Below, in pieces: positions 1-6,181 of a stretch of 64,000 nt of DNA. Under the pieces are notes generated by a model. That model saw only the letters and a program-made list of their open reading frames with translations, had not been told where the DNA came from and did not search any database. Each line of letters begins with the position of its first letter. Within the stretch, counting starts at the first letter, position 1. The position numbers and the translations under genes were made by a program. The DNA comes from Blastococcus sp. TF02A-35 (lineage in GTDB: Bacteria; Actinomycetota; Actinomycetes; Mycobacteriales; Geodermatophilaceae). The stretch spans positions 19,379 to 83,378 of the forward strand of contig NZ_SPQP01000014.1 of the NCBI RefSeq assembly GCF_004571075.1, in the 5' to 3' direction.

Positions 1-75
1 GCGCGGTGACGCCGTCCACGGAGAGATCCACCCCGTCCGCGGCCGCCAGGTCGACGTAGGCCTCGTCGATGGACA
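1..75 (-). pseudogene. dinB: Host dinB, 3' part, separated by the mobile element
   Basis: Read on the minus strand from position 75, this encodes the residues that follow the break in the host Y-family DNA polymerase IV: S-I-D-E-A-Y-V-D-L-A-A, the catalytic palm motif carrying the Asp-Glu metal ligands. The gene continues leftward beyond the window. Its 5' part is at 20168-20491, and joining the two at the shared 7-bp core restores an uninterrupted S-I-D-E-A reading. With the element in place this part has no start codon of its own and should not give a working polymerase. Confidence 0.88.
69..75. other. Left attachment core (ATGGACA)
   Basis: ATGGACA is present here and again at 20178-20184. 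Removing everything between the two copies, plus one copy, rebuilds continuous dinB coding sequence. The core (TGTCCAT on the coding strand) covers the codons for V-S-I in the polymerase catalytic motif. It is therefore the probable strand-exchange region. Confidence 0.8.
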
Positions 76-90
76 ACTGTCGGGTGTTCA

Positions 91-144
91 AGGCGTGTCG
101 TTGTACTGACCTGTCGAACCCCCCTGCCAGGGCGCCGATCATGG
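91..144 (+). repeat. Left terminal inverted repeat (54 bp)
   Basis: Matches the reverse complement of 20111-20164 at 50 of 54 positions by hand alignment. It begins AGGCGTGTCG and ends GATCATGG, and includes a run of six C. It lies 15 bp inside the left core. Probable recombinase-binding arm. Confidence 0.85.
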
Positions 145-323
145 TCTGCGGACACCGCTGAGCGCGTTGGCGCCGGTGATGCGGCAGTCCTCAGTGACCT
201 GCCGATGCACCTCTACGACACTGCTCGGCGAGGGCGACCGGCCTTCTCCGGTCACGAGGCGGTGCATGTCAGAGAGCATCCCGCTTCGGGCAGGGTGGAT
301 GAAGCAACAGGGTGGGAGGCAGG

Positions 324-1676
324 ATGCGCGACACCGCCAGCATCCTCCATCTCGATCTTGATGCCATGTTCTCTGCCGTCGAGATGCGCGACAAGCCGTC
401 TCTCGTCGGGAAGCCTGTTGTGGTCGGCGGAGTCAGAGGACGGGGTGTGGTGGCGACCGCCTCGTACGAGGCGCGGGCCTACGGCGTTCACTCCGCCATG
501 CCCACCGCTGAAGCCCGTCGGCGGCTGCCCTCGGGTGCCGCCTTCCTCGGCGGCCGGTTCTCGGCTTACCGGATGACGTCCGAGGTCGTGATGGCGGTCC
601 TGTCCGAGTTGTCGCCGATCGTCGAGCAGGTCTCGATCGACGAGGCGGTCGTTGACCTTGCTGCCAGGGAGAATGCCGACCTGAGCGTGGCGGGGGTGAC
701 CGCGCTGGGTGAAGCCTTGAAGGCGCGGGTGGCGGAAGCGACCGGAGGCGTGACGGCGTCGATCGGAATCGCGTCGTCGAGAATGCTGGCCAAGATCGGC
801 TCGGACTTGAACAAGCCCAACGGGTTGACTGTGGTTGCTCCTGGTCAGGAGTTGGCCGTGCTACATCCACTGCCGGTGACCCGGATCGCCGGTGTCGGCC
901 CGGCCACTGCGGAACGGCTTCGTCAGGTCGGCGTCCGCACCGTCGCCGAACTTGCGAGCAAGTCGCTTCATGACCTGGTGACGCTGTTCGGCAAGGCGCA
1001 CGGGAGCGGGCTCTACCACCTGGCGCGGGCCGAGGACGACCGTCCTGTGGTGCCTTACCGGGAAGCCAAGTCGATCTCGGCGGAGGAGACGTTCGAGCGA
1101 GACCTGACCGACATGCCAGCCCTGACTCGCGAGATCGAGTTGCTGGCACAACGGGTAGTTCGTCGGCTCCGCGCCGCGAACTCTTCCGGTCGGACGGTGA
1201 CCCTCAAGGTCCGGCGCTACGACTTCACGACGTTGACTCGGTCCCTTACGCTGCCGCACCCGACGGATGATCCGACGGAGGTCACCCAGATCGCTCGGCG
1301 CCTCCTTGTGCAGGCGGGAGCGACCGGCGGCATCCGCTTGCTCGGCGTCGGTGTTTCTGGGCTGTCCGACTTCGTGCAACAGGACCTCTTCACGGACTCG
1401 GTCCCTGAGGATGACGAAGCGGAGGCCCTTGACGAGGACGCCGCTCCCTCACCTGGCGAGGTGGCGCGACCTGTTCAACCTCGCATCTGGCACCCAGGGC
1501 AGGACGTCCGCCACGACGAGCACGGGCCGGGATGGGTGTGGGGCAGTGGGCTCAACCGGGTGACCGTTCGATTCGAGGGTCCCGGTACGCCACCCGGCCC
1601 AGTGCGCACCTTCTTCGCCGACGACGAGGCGCTCCATCCCTCCGAGCCCCCGGATTGGCGGCGCTCGCCGGAGTGA
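324..1676 (+). CDS. dinB: Element-borne DNA polymerase IV (Y-family)
   Basis: 450 aa. A complete translesion polymerase: N-terminal S-I-L-H-L-D-L-D metal ligand, the Y-E-A-R-A-Y-G segment, catalytic V-S-I-D-E-A near residue 105, helix-hairpin-helix I-A-G-V-G-P-A-T, little finger, and a beta-clamp-binding Q-Q-D-L-F near residue 352. The C-terminal W-H-P-G-Q-D-V / G-P-V-R-T-F tail is the kind seen in actinobacterial DinB. ATG 324 is preferred over the in-frame GTG at 312 because it aligns with the host protein and has GGAGG at 315-319. By hand count it differs from the host N-terminal segment at about 22 of 104 residues (roughly 80% identity). It sits at the left end, transcribed away from the junction. 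Likely job: restore Pol IV function lost by insertion. Confidence 0.95.
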   Translation: MRDTASILHLDLDAMFSAVEMRDKPSLVGKPVVVGGVRGRGVVATASYEARAYGVHSAMPTAEARRRLPSGAAFLGGRFSAYRMTSEVVMAVLSELSPIVEQVSIDEAVVDLAARENADLSVAGVTALGEALKARVAEATGGVTASIGIASSRMLAKIGSDLNKPNGLTVVAPGQELAVLHPLPVTRIAGVGPATAERLRQVGVRTVAELASKSLHDLVTLFGKAHGSGLYHLARAEDDRPVVPYREAKSISAEETFERDLTDMPALTREIELLAQRVVRRLRAANSSGRTVTLKVRRYDFTTLTRSLTLPHPTDDPTEVTQIARRLLVQAGATGGIRLLGVGVSGLSDFVQQDLFTDSVPEDDEAEALDEDAAPSPGEVARPVQPRIWHPGQDVRHDEHGPGWVWGSGLNRVTVRFEGPGTPPGPVRTFFADDEALHPSEPPDWRRSPE

Positions 1677-1712
1677 GGACGGCCCTGGGGTGCTCGTAGT
1701 CGCTGACCGACG

Positions 1713-1729
1713 TCTCAGTTCCGCTGAGA
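1713..1729. terminator. Small hairpin between convergent genes
   Basis: TCTCAG-ttccg-CTGAGA lies between the stop of the element dinB and the end of the XRE gene. The stem is only 6 bp and there is no U tract, so terminator function is weakly supported. Confidence 0.3.
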
Positions 1730-1743
1730 GGTGACGCGACGCC

Positions 1744-1998
1744 CTAGTCCGGGAGAAGGTCCTGCAAACGGAGGCCGAGCGCATCAGCCAAGGCATAGCC
1801 GGTGGCGAGCGTGGGGTTCGAGTCGCCGCGCTCGATGCGCTGGATGTGCTTGAAGTAGACGCCCGAGGCGTGGGCCAGTGACTCATGTGTCAGGCCCGCG
1901 TTCTCGCGAGCCGTCTTCACCTTGCCCCCGAGGGCCTTGCGGCGCTCTTCAGAGAGCGCGAGGTGTTGAGCAGTTTTCCCTCCCGGCACGACTGCCAA
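1744..1998 (-). CDS. XRE-family helix-turn-helix regulator
   Basis: 84 aa as read from TTG 1998; a GTG three codons in (1989) is an alternative start. Single Cro/C1-type HTH: G-K-V-K-T-A-R-E-N-A-G-L-T, then a recognition-helix region ending H-I-Q-R-I-E-R-G-D-S-N-P-T, with the typical tail A-L-G-L-R-L-Q-D-L-L. No sensor domain. It converges on the element dinB and is divergent from the gene at 2111, so it may repress that gene or itself. Target unknown. Confidence 0.85.
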   Translation of the reverse strand: MAVVPGGKTAQHLALSEERRKALGGKVKTARENAGLTHESLAHASGVYFKHIQRIERGDSNPTLATGYALADALGLRLQDLLPD

Positions 1999-2110
1999 CC
2001 GTTCGTGGCTGGAACCGAAGCCACCACCTCATATATGGTCCATCGCTGCGGCAGGCGCCACGTCCGGCGCGAGCCCCAGGGCTCCGCAGAGCCGCTGCTT
2101 AGGAGGCGTA

Positions 2111-2464
2111 ATGCGTCCGGCTTACGACGAGTGCACCTGCTGGCGTGCCAGGACGCCTGAGGGGAAGAGCCACCCCGCCGCCTGGCTCAACGCTCATGAC
2201 CGCATCGCAGTGACCGCAGTCGATGGCTATCGCGTCGAGGGGCGCCCGGCAGGAATGCTCTGGTACACGTCCGAGGACGGCCACGCCCCAGCGCCGGGTC
2301 TGTGCATCGATCTGGACGACGGGTCAGAGATGGACGTACCGGTTGCCGAAATCGAGACGGTCCGCCCCTGGAGACCACGCATCGTGGCGCAGCGACGTGG
2401 ATGGTTGCGGAAGCACTGGTCCAGCCCTCCCAGATCCCCGAAGGCGGCTTGGACGTCGAGGTGA
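2111..2464 (+). CDS. Hypothetical protein
   Basis: 117 aa, not recognised. AGGAGG at 2100-2105 sets the ATG at 2111. The N-terminal part has a C-T-C pair; the middle (G-R-P-A-G-M-L-W-Y, D-G-S-E-M-D-V-P-V-A-E-I) looks like a small beta-rich domain. The last 20 residues are Arg/Ser/Pro-rich and lie where another frame (2401-2592) carries better-looking protein, so the true end may be altered by a frameshift. Divergent from the XRE gene. Confidence 0.6.
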   Translation: MRPAYDECTCWRARTPEGKSHPAAWLNAHDRIAVTAVDGYRVEGRPAGMLWYTSEDGHAPAPGLCIDLDDGSEMDVPVAEIETVRPWRPRIVAQRRGWLRKHWSSPPRSPKAAWTSR

Positions 2465-2592
2465 TCGTTGGAGAGCACGAAGTCGTGGAGGTAAGCGTTA
2501 AGAGACGTCGCGTGCCATGCGACTCCATGACTCCTCCGGAGCCACGAATCGTCTTCACCCTGGTCGACACCGGAGAACTACCTCGCGCCTAG
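2401..2592 (+). CDS. Small hypothetical protein overlapping the previous gene
   Basis: 63 aa from ATG 2401, in a different frame from 2111-2464 and overlapping its last 64 bases. It contains an amphipathic stretch (D-V-E-V-I-V-G-E-H-E-V-V-E-V-S-V) typical of real beta-rich protein, but no clear ribosome binding site. Either a short coupled gene or the true C-terminus of the preceding gene after a frameshift. Confidence 0.35.
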   Translation: MVAEALVQPSQIPEGGLDVEVIVGEHEVVEVSVKRRRVPCDSMTPPEPRIVFTLVDTGELPRA

Positions 2593-2654
2593 TGACCGGC
2601 TGGCCGGGTGTGGTCCATCGCCATCGCGGATCAGCAGTGCCGCAGAAACCCGCT

Positions 2655-3146
2655 GCCACACGGATGCGGGCCGCCGAATCGAGCAGCACGGCCTCGACTT
2701 CTGGACCGGATGGCCGACGGCCCAGGTTGTACCGGCACTTCCCTGACGTGGAGGCCATCCTGGGTGCCTGGCACGAACGGCAGATCGCCACTCATCTGGA
2801 GCACCTGCCGGAGGTAGGGAAGCAGCCGGGCAGCGTCGGACAGCGCCTCGCGGCAGTGCTGGAGACGTACGCGCACCTGTCCGCGCAGTCGCACGGCTCC
2901 GACCTCGGAGCGGTCCTGCATCACGGCGAGCACGTCACCCAGGCCCGCCACCGGCTGCGCGACTTCCTGCGCGACCTGATCGCCGAAGGCGTGGCCACCG
3001 GAGAACTGCGCGACGACATTCCGGCCGAGGAACTGGCCACCTTCTGCCTGCACGCACTCGGCGGAGCCCGCGACATGCCCTCATCCCAGGGCGTCCGGAG
3101 GCTGGTTGCCGTCACCGTGAACGGACTCCGCCCACCGCGCGACTGA
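2655..3146 (+). pseudogene. Decayed TetR-family regulator
   Basis: From about 2727 the reading is a normal TetR family body: L-Y-R-H-F-P-D-V-E at the end of the HTH, then an all-helical ligand domain (R-L-R-D-F-L-R-D-L-I-A-E-G, E-E-L-A-T-F-C-L-H-A-L-G-G). The HTH before it is too short (about 28 residues where about 40 are expected) and unrecognisable, with HTH-like fragments in other frames. No start codon with a ribosome binding site was found. Probably a regulator inactivated by small deletions. Confidence 0.55.
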
Positions 3147-3185
3147 GCCGTTTGGCGCGGACCGCCACGACGAGAGGGCCTGGTC

Positions 3186-3611
3186 CTACTCGCTCAGATT
3201 CGAGTCGTGGCCGTCGCCGTCGCCGGTGGCTCGGGACATGGTGACCAGGCGGCGCAGGCAGTGGTCGCGGAGCGGCTCGGGGAAGTCTGCGGCGAGGCGG
3301 TAGTAGACGACGCGGCCTTGCTTGCGGGTGGTGACCAGCCCGGCCGTGCGGAGCAGGCGCAGCCCGTAGCCGACTGAGTCCACCGTCGCGTCCAGGGCCA
3401 GGGCGATGTCGCCGACGCAGAGTTCTTCGACGAGGTCGAGGGCGTAGAGGATGCGTGCTCGCACGGGGTCGGCGAGCAGGCTCAGCGTGCCCGCCAGCCA
3501 GCCAGCATCCTCGGCGCTCAGGCCCCGACTACGGGCGTGGGCGACCCGCGTCGGGTCGACCGGGTGGTCATGCCCGGCGGCGCTGTGCCCGCCGTCGGTC
3601 GGCTCGTCCAT
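3186..3611 (-). CDS. ArsR/SmtB-family metal-sensing repressor
   Basis: 141 aa. Winged helix with A-D-P-V-R-A-R-I-L-Y-A-L, the alpha-3 segment E-L-C-V-G-D-I (place of the alpha-3 metal site in ArsR/CadC-type sensors), recognition helix V-D-S-V-G-Y-G-L-R-L-L and wing R-K-Q-G-R-V-V-Y-Y-R-L. The N-terminus is His-rich (G-H-D-H-P) and could add ligands. ATG 3611 follows AGGAGG at proper spacing; the upstream GTG at 3617 overlaps that site and is unlikely. Divergent from the copper-storage gene, with a perfect palindrome between them. Inferred role: repressor of itself and of the copper genes; the metal is not certain. Confidence 0.85.
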   Translation of the reverse strand: MDEPTDGGHSAAGHDHPVDPTRVAHARSRGLSAEDAGWLAGTLSLLADPVRARILYALDLVEELCVGDIALALDATVDSVGYGLRLLRTAGLVTTRKQGRVVYYRLAADFPEPLRDHCLRRLVTMSRATGDGDGHDSNLSE

Positions 3612-3635
3612 GGCCACCTCCTACCGCTGACGAAA

Positions 3636-3659
3636 ATACCCGTGCAACCGCACGGGTAT
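3636..3659. promoter_or_regulatory. Perfect palindromic operator (10-4-10)
   Basis: ATACCCGTGC-aacc-GCACGGGTAT lies in the divergent intergenic region, 25 bp from the ArsR start and 92 bp from the copper-storage gene. Size and position fit an ArsR-family operator. The outer ATACCC/GGGTAT half-sites also resemble CsoR-type copper sites, so either class of copper sensor could bind. Confidence 0.65.
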
Positions 3660-3750
3660 CGCCGTGAGTCATCGGGTAGGCGAGCCTTGCTGGGCATTGA
3701 GCCGACGGCATCTGGGCCGACGGCCACCAGCCGAAGGAAGGGGCAAGCCG

Positions 3751-4158
3751 ATGACTGTCGCCGCGCAGATGCTGGACACCTACCCGAAGGACCTCGGCGG
3801 AGTGGACAAGGACAAGTTGCGGGCCTGCATCGAGGCGTGCTTCGAGTGCGCCCAGGCGTGTACTGCTTGCGCCGACGCCTGTCTGAGCGAGGACATGGTC
3901 GCCGAACTGACCAAGTGCATCCGCACCAACCTCGACTGCGCCGACGTCTGCGACAGCACGGGGCGAGTGCTGTCCCGGCACACCGGCTACGACGCCAACC
4001 TGACCCGCGCGGTCCTGGAAGCCTGCGCTGCGGCCTGCAAGGCGTGCGGTGACGAGTGCGAGCAGCATGCGTCGATGCACGAGCACTGCCGGGTCTGCGC
4101 CGAGGCGTGCCGCCGGTGCGAGCAGGCGTGCCGCGACCTCATCACCTCGCTCGGCTGA
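3751..4158 (+). CDS. Cysteine-rich four-helix copper-storage protein (Csp, DUF326)
   Basis: 135 aa with 18 cysteines, most in C-x-x-C or C-x-x-x-C spacing on amphipathic helices (A-C-I-E-A-C-F-E-C-A-Q-A-C; C-A-E-A-C-R-R-C-E-Q-A-C), the hallmark of Csp proteins that bind many Cu(I) ions inside a four-helix bundle. No signal peptide, so a cytosolic Csp3-type store is expected. ATG 3751 follows AAGGAAGGGG at 3734-3743. Downstream of the palindrome at 3636-3659 and followed by two strong inverted repeats. Confidence 0.92.
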   Translation: MTVAAQMLDTYPKDLGGVDKDKLRACIEACFECAQACTACADACLSEDMVAELTKCIRTNLDCADVCDSTGRVLSRHTGYDANLTRAVLEACAAACKACGDECEQHASMHEHCRVCAEACRRCEQACRDLITSLG

Positions 4159-4180
4159 CAAGCGCCCCCATCAGCAGACC

Positions 4181-4215
4181 TCCGGGCGCCCGGAACACCA
4201 GTCCGGGCGCCCGGA
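4181..4215 (+). terminator. Hairpin after the copper-storage gene
   Basis: Two identical 14-base palindromes (TCCGGGCGCCCGGA at 4181 and 4202) separated by 7 bases can pair with each other into a 14-bp GC stem. Position just after the stop at 4158 suggests termination; there is no U tract. Confidence 0.6.
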
Positions 4216-4302
4216 CGCCGTCACGGAAATCGCGGCCAGTCAGCAGTGGCAGCAGTCGCGAGGAACGCCCCACACACCGACGAAAGAACGGGGTTCTTTA
4301 TC

Positions 4303-4911
4303 ATGGCGACGAAGCGCAGCGACGAGACAAACCAGCACGCTCACGGCGACGACCAGCACGACGGCGCCAAGATGGAAAAGAAGATGTACCTGCGCTTCGG
4401 CGCGATGATCCTCACGGCCATGGTCGTCATGTACTGGACCATGTTCGCGGGCACGTGGCAGTGGAGCCACGTCCGCTTCAGCGAGAGCCGGGTCTTCATG
4501 GCGCTCACCATGGGCGGAACCATGGGGCTGGTCATGCTCGGCTGGATGCTGAACATGTACAAGAACACCAAGGCGAACATCGCCATCGTCGCGGCCAGCC
4601 TCGTCCTGCTCGGCACAGGCGTGTTCCTCGACCGCAGCCAGATCCTCGTGAACGACGAGAACTGGATGAGTTCGATGATCCCCCACCACTCGCTGGCCAT
4701 CACCCGGTCCGAGCGCGCCCAGATTTCCGACGTCCGCGTGTGCGAGTTGGCCCGTTCGATCAGCGAGGCGCAGCGACGGGAGATCCTGGAGATGGAGTGG
4801 CTCATTGACGACATCAACCGCAACGGCGATGCCTCGACGCCGGAGGAGGCAGAGGCGCGGGCGGTCCCCGAGTTTCAGGTGTCGCCCGAACGGGACTGCC
4901 CGACCGGCTGA
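4303..4911 (+). CDS. Membrane-anchored DUF305 protein
   Basis: 202 aa. A His-rich N-terminus (H-A-H-G-D-D-Q-H-D-G) precedes three predicted membrane helices (about residues 28-46, 62-80 and 86-106), then a DUF305 helical domain with M-I-P-H-H-S-L-A-I-T at about residue 127 and E-I-L-E-M-E-W-L near 166. DUF305 proteins are ferritin-fold; some are copper-linked (CopM). ATG 4303 has no good ribosome binding site: a 7-3-7 palindrome (AAAGAAC/GTTCTTT, 4283-4299) occupies that position and could control translation or be an operator. Same direction as csp; converges on the second DUF305 gene. Confidence 0.85.
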   Translation: MATKRSDETNQHAHGDDQHDGAKMEKKMYLRFGAMILTAMVVMYWTMFAGTWQWSHVRFSESRVFMALTMGGTMGLVMLGWMLNMYKNTKANIAIVAASLVLLGTGVFLDRSQILVNDENWMSSMIPHHSLAITRSERAQISDVRVCELARSISEAQRREILEMEWLIDDINRNGDASTPEEAEARAVPEFQVSPERDCPTG

Positions 4912-4914
4912 CCG

Positions 4915-4950
4915 CCATCGGCGGCGGAGAACACAGTCCGCCGCCGATGG
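4915..4950. terminator. Bidirectional hairpin terminator
   Basis: CCATCGGCGGCGGA pairs perfectly with TCCGCCGCCGATGG around an 8-base loop, between the converging ends of the two DUF305 genes. Confidence 0.75.
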
Positions 4951-4957
4951 CTGTGGC

Positions 4958-5581
4958 TCAGCCGCCCAGTTCGGTCAGCAACTGCCGCATCTCGGCGATC
5001 TCGCCGTTCTGCGTATCGCGGATGTCGTTCGCCATCTCCAGCGCTTCGGTGTTCTGGCCCTCTCCGGCCTCGGTGGTGGCCATCTCGACGGCGCCGGTGT
5101 GGTGCTCGATCATCTGCTCCAGGAAGAGCCGGTCGAACTCCGCGCCTGAGGCGGCCATCAGGGCGTTCATGTCCTCCTCGGACATCATTCCGCCGCCGTG
5201 GTCCATGCCGCCGTGGTCCATGCCGCCCATGCCGTCGTCTTCGGCGCCCCACTCCTTCAGCCAGCCGGTGAGGGTGTCGATCTCGGGCTGCTGGGCGGCC
5301 TCGATGCGGCTGGCCAGGTCGAGCACGCGCGGGTCCTGCGCCCGCTCGGACGCCATCTGCGCCATCTCGATGGCCTGCTGGTGGTGCGGGATCATGCCCT
5401 GGGCGAAGGTGACGTCGGCGTCGTTGAACGCAGCGTCCTCGCTGGCGGACGTGCTGGTCGATTCGGCGCTGCCGCTGTCCATCGAGTCCATGTGCGAGGC
5501 GACGGAGTCATCGGAGCAGGCGGTGAGCGCGAGCGCGCCCGCGAGGAGGGCACCGGCGAGCAGAGTGGTCTTGCGGGTCAT
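4958..5581 (-). CDS. DUF305 lipoprotein
   Basis: 207 aa. Lipoprotein signal peptide ending L-A-L-T-A-C, so a lipidated Cys is expected on the outer face of the membrane. It carries two DUF305 motifs: M-I-P-H-H-Q-Q-A-I-E-M-A (around residue 63) and M-I-E-H-H-T-G-A-V-E-M-A (around 158), linked by a Met/His-rich stretch (G-M-G-G-M-D-H-G-G-M-D-H) suited to copper. Inferred role: extracytoplasmic copper binding. Last gene of the minus-strand copper set that starts with the lipoprotein at 9755. Confidence 0.9.
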   Translation of the reverse strand: MTRKTTLLAGALLAGALALTACSDDSVASHMDSMDSGSAESTSTSASEDAAFNDADVTFAQGMIPHHQQAIEMAQMASERAQDPRVLDLASRIEAAQQPEIDTLTGWLKEWGAEDDGMGGMDHGGMDHGGGMMSEEDMNALMAASGAEFDRLFLEQMIEHHTGAVEMATTEAGEGQNTEALEMANDIRDTQNGEIAEMRQLLTELGG

Positions 5582-5669
5582 GTCTATCTCCTGAGGACGG
5601 GTCTGAGGGAACGTGCGAAGGCGTCGCCGCAGCCGCGAGGGCTGGGGGCGAGGAGACGCGACGTTCGGC

Positions 5670-6134
5670 CTAGATCCGCATCAGGCAGAGGGAGTACAGG
5701 TCCGGCGGCCGGGGTGGGTGCAGCCCGGCCCAAGAGCCGCCGGTGGTGCGGCGGGTGACTAGCAGTCGGAACTCGGCGAGGCGCCCGGTGAGGACCAGGA
5801 GCATCGCGGCGAGCCCGGCGGCAAGGACTGCCAGGCACACCGCCCACAGGTGCCCGGCCGCGTGCGGCGTGCTGTCGTGGCCTGCCGCGAGGGACATGCC
5901 GATGGCCGACCCGGCGACGACGGCGGCAGGGGCTGCGGCGGTCATGGCGGCGGTCGACTCCAGAACCGGGCCGAGCCCGGCCCCGTGCAGCACGGGGTCG
6001 GGCTTGGCCGGGGTGGTGTGGACGGTGCCATGCGCAGCGGTGGTGGTCCCGGAGTCGGCAGCGGCGCACTGGAGACCGTGCATGGCGAAGACGGCGGCCA
6101 GGAGCAGCAGGACCCACCCGCGTCGTCCGCGCAT
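5670..6134 (-). CDS. Small secreted/membrane protein, DUF6153-like
   Basis: 154 aa. N-terminal signal or membrane segment (W-V-L-L-L-L-A-A-V-F-A-M-H-G-L), an Ala/His-rich middle, a second membrane helix (H-L-W-A-V-C-L-A-V-L-A-A-G-L-A-A-M-L-L) and a basic tail. Resembles the DUF6153 group found beside actinobacterial copper genes; that assignment is from memory of the pattern. ATG 6134 follows GGGAGG at an 8-base spacing; longer upstream readings lack this. Located 47 bases after the copper ATPase and likely co-transcribed. Confidence 0.65.
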   Translation of the reverse strand: MRGRRGWVLLLLAAVFAMHGLQCAAADSGTTTAAHGTVHTTPAKPDPVLHGAGLGPVLESTAAMTAAAPAAVVAGSAIGMSLAAGHDSTPHAAGHLWAVCLAVLAAGLAAMLLVLTGRLAEFRLLVTRRTTGGSWAGLHPPRPPDLYSLCLMRI

Positions 6135-6181
6135 GCTGCTCACCTCCCGTCCTCGCGTCGTTGATCTCAGGTTAGGTCGGG

